Assembly (NCBI GenBank): GCA_016702555.1
Contig: JADJDV010000003.1
Span: forward strand, 1-64,000
Direction: 5' to 3'
DNA length: 64,000 bases
From: Burkholderiales bacterium
GTDB lineage: Bacteria > Pseudomonadota > Gammaproteobacteria > Burkholderiales > Burkholderiaceae_C
Shown piece after piece: positions 59,370 to 64,000 of this stretch. Both the position numbers and the translations under genes were made by a program. The notes under the pieces were generated by a model. The model worked only from the letters and a program-made list of their open reading frames with translations. It was not told the origin of the DNA and did no database searches. Each line of letters begins with the position of its first letter. The stretch's first letter is position 1.

Positions 59370-60374
59370 GTGCGCAAGCTGCTGGCATTACTGTTGATCC
59401 TGGTGGCGGTGGCCGGTGCAGCGCTGGGCGCCGTCTGGTGGTGGACCGCACAGCCGCTGCCGCTGGCGGCCGAGCAGGTGGAAATCAGCATCCCCAGCGG
59501 CGCCTCGCTGCGCACGGCCGCCGGCAAGGCGGTGGAGGGCGGCGTGCGCACGCAGCCTGAATTGCTGCACTGGTACTTTCGTCTGGCCGGGCGCGAGCAG
59601 ACCATCAAGCCGGGCGACTACGCCGTCACCCGTGGCATGACGCCTAGCGATCTGCTGGGCAAGCTGATCCGTGGCGAGCGCATCGTGCTGACGGTGACCT
59701 TGGTCGAGGGCTGGAGCTTCCAGCAGTTCCGCGCCGCCCTGGCCAAGGCCGAGCACCTGCGCCCCGACACGCAGGCCATGAGCGCGGCCGAGCTGATGAA
59801 GACGCTGGGCAAGCCCGGCCTGGCGCCGGAGGGGCGCTTTTTCCCCGACACCTACCACTACTTCAAGAACGCCAGCGACGTCGATGTGCTGCGGCAATCG
59901 ATGCGGTTGATGGAGCGGCGCCTGGCGGCGGCCTGGGACGCACGCGCGCCCGGCCTGCCGTTGAAAAATGCCGACGAAGCGCTGATCCTGGCCAGCATCG
60001 TCGAAAAGGAAACTGGCCAGGCCGCGGACCGGCCCGAAATCGCCGGCGTCTTCATCAACCGCCTACGCATCGGCATGCGCCTGCAGACCGACCCCACCGT
60101 GATCTACGGCCTGGGCGAACGCTTTGACGGCGACTTGAAGCGCAGCCACCTGACCACCGACACGCCCTTCAACACCTACACCCGCGCCGGCCTGCCGCCG
60201 ACGCCAATCGCCATGCCGGGCAAGGCCTCGCTGATGGCGGCCGTGCAGCCGGCGCCCACCAAGGCGCTGTACTTTGTCGCGCGAGGTGACGGCAGCAGCC
60301 ACTTCAGCCCCTCGCTGGACGAGCACAACCGCGCGGTCAACAAATACCAGCGTGGTGGCGGTGGCGCCAACTGA
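59370..60374 (+). CDS. mltG: endolytic peptidoglycan transglycosylase MltG
   Basis: The 334-residue protein begins at GTG 59370, has one N-terminal membrane anchor (residues 4-26), a LysM-like region (ISIPSGASLRTAA) and the YceG catalytic domain: PEGRFFPDTYHY, ILASIVEKETG with Glu212 as catalytic acid, VFINRLRIGMRLQTDPTVIYG and YNTYTRAGLPPTPI-type (FNTYTRAGLPPTPIAMPG). It cuts nascent glycan strands and sets their length. Its stop overlaps the tmk start by one base. Confidence 0.96.
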   Translation: MRKLLALLLILVAVAGAALGAVWWWTAQPLPLAAEQVEISIPSGASLRTAAGKAVEGGVRTQPELLHWYFRLAGREQTIKPGDYAVTRGMTPSDLLGKLIRGERIVLTVTLVEGWSFQQFRAALAKAEHLRPDTQAMSAAELMKTLGKPGLAPEGRFFPDTYHYFKNASDVDVLRQSMRLMERRLAAAWDARAPGLPLKNADEALILASIVEKETGQAADRPEIAGVFINRLRIGMRLQTDPTVIYGLGERFDGDLKRSHLTTDTPFNTYTRAGLPPTPIAMPGKASLMAAVQPAPTKALYFVARGDGSSHFSPSLDEHNRAVNKYQRGGGGAN

Positions 60375-61030
60375 TGGGGCAGGGCGTTTTCATCAGCTTC
60401 GAGGGCATCGACGGCGCCGGCAAGTCCACGCACATCGAGGCGCTGGCCAACGCCTTTCGCGCCGCCGGCCGCCACGTGACGCTGACGCGCGAGCCTGGCG
60501 GTACGCCGCTGGCGGAAAAGATTCGCGCACTGGCGCTGCACGAGCCCATGGACGCCCTGACCGAGGCGCTGCTGATGTTCGCTGCGCGGCGCGACCACAT
60601 CCGCCAGGTCATCGCGCCGGCGCTGGCGCGCGGTGAGGTGCTGCTGTGCGACCGCTTCACCGACGCCACCTTTGCCTACCAGGGCGGGGGGCGCGGCTTC
60701 GACTGGACATCGCTGGCCGCGCTGGAGCGGCTGGTGCAGGACGCATCCACACTGGCGAGCAATGATCCGGCCCGCGCGCCACTGCTGCAGCCTGACCTGA
60801 CAATCTGGTTCGACCTGCCGCCCGCCGTGGCCGCCGCCCGCCTGGCCGGCACGCGCGTGCCGGACAAGTTCGAGGCGCAACCCGAGACCTTCTTCGACGC
60901 TGTGCGCGCCGGCTACGCACGCCGCCTGCACGAGACGCCGGCGCGTTTCGCGCGCATCGACGCCGACCAGCCGCGCGAGGTCGTCTGGCGCGACGTGCAG
61001 GCGGCGGTGCGGGGCAGGGGGTGGCTGTGA
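60374..61030 (+). CDS. tmk: thymidylate kinase
   Basis: The 218-residue kinase has the P-loop FEGIDGAGKST, the DR(E/x) region LTREPGGTPLAEKIR, LLCDRFTDATFAYQGGGRG and a lid region. It phosphorylates dTMP to dTDP with ATP. It overlaps mltG by one base and holB by 10 bp; the mltG-tmk-holB order is common in proteobacteria. Confidence 0.97.
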   Translation: MGQGVFISFEGIDGAGKSTHIEALANAFRAAGRHVTLTREPGGTPLAEKIRALALHEPMDALTEALLMFAARRDHIRQVIAPALARGEVLLCDRFTDATFAYQGGGRGFDWTSLAALERLVQDASTLASNDPARAPLLQPDLTIWFDLPPAVAAARLAGTRVPDKFEAQPETFFDAVRAGYARRLHETPARFARIDADQPREVVWRDVQAAVRGRGWL

Positions 61031-62031
61031 GTCAGAGCACCTTGGCGCCCTGGATCGCCCGGCAGCTTGAAAGCCTGCTGGCGCAGCGCGGCCACGCCTG
61101 GCTGCTTCAGGCGCCATCCGGTCTGGGTCAGTTTGAACTGGCGGAAAGTCTGGTGCGCGCCTGGTTGTGCGATGCGCCGACGGCGCGTGGTGCTTGCGGC
61201 CAATGCGCCAGCTGCCACGCCATCGACGTGCGCGCCCACACCGACCTGGTGGTGCTGATGCCCGAGACCGAGATGATCGAGCGCGGCTGGCCGCTGCCCG
61301 AGAAGGCGCAGGCCGACATCGACGACAAGAAGCGCAAGCCCAGCAAGGAGATCCGCGTCGATGCCATGCGCGACGCCATCGAGTTTGCCCAGCGCACCAG
61401 CGGGCGCGGGCGCGGCAAGGCGGTGCTGGTGTACCCGGCCGAGCGCATGAACCCGGTCACCGCCAACGCGCTGCTGAAGACGCTGGAGGAGCCGCCCGGC
61501 GCGATGCGTTTCGTGCTGGCCACCGACGCCGCGCACCTGCTGCTGCCCACCCTCCGCAGCCGCTGCCAGAGCCACACGCTGACCTGGCCGGCCGAAGCCG
61601 AGGCGCTGGCCTGGCTGGCGGCGCAAGGCGTGGCGGCGGGCGAGGGCGCGGCCCTGCTGCGCGCCGCCGGCGGCCGTCCGGCCGCCGCGTTGGCGCTGGC
61701 CCAGGCCAAGGATGGCGCGCGCCAGTGGGCGCTGCTGCCGCGCGCCATGAGCCGCGGCGACGGCTCGGCGCTGGCCGATCTGCCGCTGCCCGAGGCCGTG
61801 GCGCGGCTGCAAAAGCTGTGTCACGACCTGCTGGCGCTGCAAGTGGGCGCGCCGCCGCGCTTTTTTGCCGCCGCCGAGCTGCCCGAGCGCCCCTTGCCGA
61901 TCGGCGTGCTGACGCGTTGGTGGAGCCAGCTGACCCAGGCCGCACGCACGGCCGAACACCCGCTGAACGCCGGCCTGGCCGCCGAGTGGCTGGTCAGTTC
62001 GGCGCGCCAGGTTCTAAACTCCAAGGCTTGA
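61021..62031 (+). CDS. holB: DNA polymerase III subunit delta'
   Basis: The 336-residue clamp-loader subunit starts at GTG 61021 inside tmk. It has a degenerate P-loop (LLQAPSGLGQFELAESL), as expected for the ATP-inactive delta' subunit, a zinc-type cluster CGQCASCHAID, LLKTLEEPPGAMRFVLATD and TLRSRCQS (SRC motif). It works with gamma/tau and delta to load the beta clamp. Confidence 0.94.
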   Translation: MAVSQSTLAPWIARQLESLLAQRGHAWLLQAPSGLGQFELAESLVRAWLCDAPTARGACGQCASCHAIDVRAHTDLVVLMPETEMIERGWPLPEKAQADIDDKKRKPSKEIRVDAMRDAIEFAQRTSGRGRGKAVLVYPAERMNPVTANALLKTLEEPPGAMRFVLATDAAHLLLPTLRSRCQSHTLTWPAEAEALAWLAAQGVAAGEGAALLRAAGGRPAAALALAQAKDGARQWALLPRAMSRGDGSALADLPLPEAVARLQKLCHDLLALQVGAPPRFFAAAELPERPLPIGVLTRWWSQLTQAARTAEHPLNAGLAAEWLVSSARQVLNSKA

Positions 62032-62053
62032 TCGCTTTTTTTCGGAACCCGCC

Positions 62054-62425
62054 ATGGACATCGAGGTCCGCGACGAATTCGCCCCGCAACGCCCCAGCGT
62101 GCTGCAGCTCGCGCTGCCGGACGAGACGAGCCTGCGCGCCGCCTACATTCCGTTGTTTCGGCACGGCGGCATCTTCGTGCCGACGCTGCGTGAGTACCGG
62201 CTGGGCGACGAGGTCTACGTGCTGATCACCCTGCCCGGCGACGAGCAGCGCTACCCGGTGCTCGGCAGCGTCGCCTGGGTGACGCCGGCGCGCGCACTGG
62301 GCGGCCGCGCGCAGGGCGTGGGCGTGCATTTTCCCGGCGACGAGAAGTCGGCGCAGCTCCGGCGCCGGATCGAGGAGTTGCTGAGCGCGCCCTCCGCCGC
62401 CGAGCGGTCGACGCAAACCATCTGA
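62054..62425 (+). CDS. pilZ: PilZ domain protein (type IV pilus type)
   Basis: The 123-residue protein has the PilZ fold pattern FRHGGIFVPTLREYRLGDEVYVLITLPGDEQRYPVLGSVAWVTP and GVGVHFPGDE. The c-di-GMP-binding RxxxR and D/N-x-S-x-x-G motifs are missing, as in Pseudomonas PilZ, which acts through protein contacts in type IV pilus assembly. It sits between holB and tatD, the same order as in Pseudomonas. Confidence 0.92.
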   Translation: MDIEVRDEFAPQRPSVLQLALPDETSLRAAYIPLFRHGGIFVPTLREYRLGDEVYVLITLPGDEQRYPVLGSVAWVTPARALGGRAQGVGVHFPGDEKSAQLRRRIEELLSAPSAAERSTQTI

Positions 62426-62483
62426 ATCCCAAAGACCGGCGGGCGCCCAGCCGCCGGCCGCCTTGTCAGGCGATAGCCGTTTC

Positions 62484-63290
62484 ATGTTCACCGATTCCCA
62501 CTGTCACCTCACGTTTCCCGAACTGGCCTCCGACGGGCCCGGCATCCGCGCCGCCATGGCCGCGGCCGGCGTGACGCGCGCGCTGTGCATCAGCACCACG
62601 ATGGAGGAGTTCCCGCGCGTGCAGGCGCTGGCGGCCGCGCACGACAACTTCTGGGCCAGTGCCGGCGTGCACCCGGACAGCGAGCAGGTGCACGAACCCA
62701 GCGTGGACGAGCTGGTCGCCGCCACGCGCTTGCCCAAGGTGGTGGCGGTGGGTGAGACCGGGCTCGACTACTACCAGATGGCCGAGCGCAAGGGCGGCCG
62801 CAGCATCGCCGACATGGGCTGGCAGCGCGAGCGCTTTCGCACCCACATCCGCGCGGCGCGGCAGGCCGGCGTACCGCTGGTGATCCATACGCGGGCGGCA
62901 TCGGACGACACGCTGGCGATCCTGCGCGAGGAGGGCGAAGACGGCAGCGCGGGCAGCGCCGGCGGCGTGTTCCATTGCTTCACCGAGACGCGCGAGGTGG
63001 CGCGCGCGGCGCTGGACATGGGTTTTTACGTCTCGCTGTCGGGCATCGTGACCTTCAAGAACGCGCGCGAGCTGCACGAAGTCGCCAAGCTGGTCCCCGA
63101 CGACCGTCTGCTGATCGAGACCGATGCGCCCTATCTGGCGCCAGTGCCGCACCGCGGCAAGCTCAACACCCCCGCCTACGTGGTGCACGTGGCGGCCGGC
63201 GTGGCGCAGCTGCGCGGCAGCAGCGTCGAGCACATCGCGGACGTGACCAGCGCCAACTTCACCCGTCTGTTTACGAGGGTTTCCCAATGA
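62484..63290 (+). CDS. TatD-family metal-dependent DNase
   Basis: The 268-residue TIM-barrel hydrolase begins MFTDSHCHLTFPEL (His-X-His metal ligands) and has VGETGLDYY, VIHTRAA, VFHCFTE and IETDAPYLAPVPHRGKLN, the complete TatD metal site. These enzymes are 3'-5' exonucleases or deoxyribonucleases. ATG 62484 is chosen because family similarity starts there; a TTG at 62463 is possible. It overlaps the ankyrin gene by 4 bp. Confidence 0.94.
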   Translation: MFTDSHCHLTFPELASDGPGIRAAMAAAGVTRALCISTTMEEFPRVQALAAAHDNFWASAGVHPDSEQVHEPSVDELVAATRLPKVVAVGETGLDYYQMAERKGGRSIADMGWQRERFRTHIRAARQAGVPLVIHTRAASDDTLAILREEGEDGSAGSAGGVFHCFTETREVARAALDMGFYVSLSGIVTFKNARELHEVAKLVPDDRLLIETDAPYLAPVPHRGKLNTPAYVVHVAAGVAQLRGSSVEHIADVTSANFTRLFTRVSQ

Positions 63291-63967
63291 ACCAAGCCGT
63301 TTTTTCCCGCCGTGTGCTGCTCGCGCTGAGCCTGGCCCTGGCGGCGCCACTGGTCCGTGCCCAGGACGCCGACCCCTTCTTCCGCGCCATCAAGCAGGAC
63401 AACGATCTGGCTCTGCGCAATCTGCTGGCGCGCGGCGTCGACCCGAACACGCGTGACGAGAAAGGCATGCCGGGCCTGTACGTGGCCTTGCAGGAAGGCA
63501 CGCTGAAGGCGGCCAACGTGCTGCTGGCCTCGCCGCGCCTGCAGCCTGAATCGCGCAATCCGGCCGACGAAAGCCCGCTGATGATGGCGGCGCTGAAAGG
63601 CCATCTGGACATCGCCGCGCGTCTGATCAAGCTGGGTGCCGACGTCAACAAGCCGGGCTGGACACCGCTGCATTACGCCGCGACCCATGGTCACCTGAAG
63701 ATCATGGAGCTGCTGCTGGAGGAGCACGCCTTCATCGACGCCGAATCGCCCAACGGCACCACGCCGCTGATGATGGCCGCGTCCTACGGCACGCCCGAGG
63801 CCGTGAAGCTGCTGATCGAGGCCGGCGCCGACATCCACATGCGCAACCAGAAAGGCATGGCCGCGCTCGACTTCGCGCGCCGCGCCGAGCGCCCGGATTC
63901 GGTGGAGCTGATCGACACCGCGCTGCGCTGGGCCAGGCAGAAGCAGGGGCCACGCGGGAAGTGGTGA
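63287..63967 (+). CDS. secreted ankyrin-repeat protein
   Basis: The 226-residue protein has a signal peptide (RRVLLALSLALAAPLVRAQ, cleavage near residue 26) and about five ankyrin repeats, for example DNDLALRNLLARGVDPNTRD, SPLMMAALKGHLDIAARLIKLGADVNK, TPLHYAATHGHLKIMELLLEE and TPLMMAASYGTPEAVKLLIEAGAD. It is probably periplasmic and binds a partner protein. Its ATG overlaps the tatD stop, so it is coupled to the tmk-holB-pilZ-tatD run. Confidence 0.93.
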   Translation: MNQAVFSRRVLLALSLALAAPLVRAQDADPFFRAIKQDNDLALRNLLARGVDPNTRDEKGMPGLYVALQEGTLKAANVLLASPRLQPESRNPADESPLMMAALKGHLDIAARLIKLGADVNKPGWTPLHYAATHGHLKIMELLLEEHAFIDAESPNGTTPLMMAASYGTPEAVKLLIEAGADIHMRNQKGMAALDFARRAERPDSVELIDTALRWARQKQGPRGKW

Positions 63968-64000
63968 CCGCTCGAGCGTGCGCGTCAGCGAAACTCGACG

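Noticed and set aside
1..64000. CRISPR array, insertion sequence or rRNA operon
   Set aside because: No regularly spaced direct repeats, transposase-like protein or rRNA sequence was seen anywhere in the window.
63985..64000. Possible 3' end of a minus-strand gene entering from the right edge (V-E-F-R-stop)
   Set aside because: Only a stop and four codons are visible, far too little to call a gene.

Overview
The window is high-GC chromosomal DNA that reads as a betaproteobacterium of the order Burkholderiales, most likely family Comamonadaceae (Acidovorax/Ottowia-like). This rests on gene content and order (yciB-bolA-ppiC, holB-pilZ-tatD, etfBA with acyl-CoA dehydrogenases, LivHMGF-type transporters) and on family-typical dispersed palindromic repeats. 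The genus is an inference. Genes are densely packed, often with 1-4 bp stop/start overlaps.

Layout. Positions 1-900 hold the tail of a probable prophage (terminase-like fragment and two small ORFs) abutting the 3' end of a tRNA-Ser(GGA) gene with its own terminator. Next come a stomatin-type SPFH gene (frameshifted) with its NfeD partner, a large basic amino acid decarboxylase, ydcH, a periplasmic-type ATP-dependent DNA ligase (LigE), fabI and a YejA-like peptide-binding protein (1-9 kb). A small defence/stability patch follows: ccdAB and vapBC toxin-antitoxin pairs, each with a palindromic operator (9-10.4 kb). Then mltB, a histone-deacetylase-like amidohydrolase, an enoyl-CoA hydratase, an MscS channel, etfBA, an acyl-CoA dehydrogenase and a nitronate monooxygenase (10.5-20 kb). 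A minus-strand operon selO-msrB-yciB-bolA-ppiC follows (20-24 kb).

Positions 24-35 kb form a fatty acid/branched-chain acid uptake and beta-oxidation block: acyl-CoA ligase, a Liv-type ABC transporter (five genes), a bifunctional FadJ-like enzyme, a thiolase and a hotdog thioesterase. After a GH3 lipoprotein, 36-43 kb is a second co-directional acyl-CoA catabolic cluster: two acyl-CoA dehydrogenases, two short-chain dehydrogenases, a thioesterase and a medium-chain reductase. EtfAB would accept the electrons from all three acyl-CoA dehydrogenases in the window.

Positions 43-58 kb are more accessory: a degenerate diacylglycerol-kinase-like protein, a tex gene carrying two palindromic repeats in frame plus a frameshift, DsrE, uncharacterised membrane and secreted proteins, a Crp-type regulator with an iron alcohol dehydrogenase, two tandem lipoproteins (one an FAH-fold hydratase, one with three DUF3011 repeats), an esterase, a hotdog-GNAT fusion, a polar amino acid ABC transporter, and an SH3/CHAP-like cell-wall amidase with a small secreted partner gene. 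Positions 58-64 kb return to housekeeping: ygfZ, mltG, tmk, holB, pilZ, tatD and an ankyrin-repeat protein.

No single locus is clearly an undescribed system. The most promising items are the amidase/secreted-partner pair (57.2-58.2 kb), the degenerate lipid-kinase-like protein (43.2-44.1 kb), repeat-derived peptides inside tex, and the hotdog-GNAT fusion. Three genes (SPFH, tex, small secreted protein) carry apparent single-base frameshifts; at least two lie next to short G runs and could be sequencing errors.
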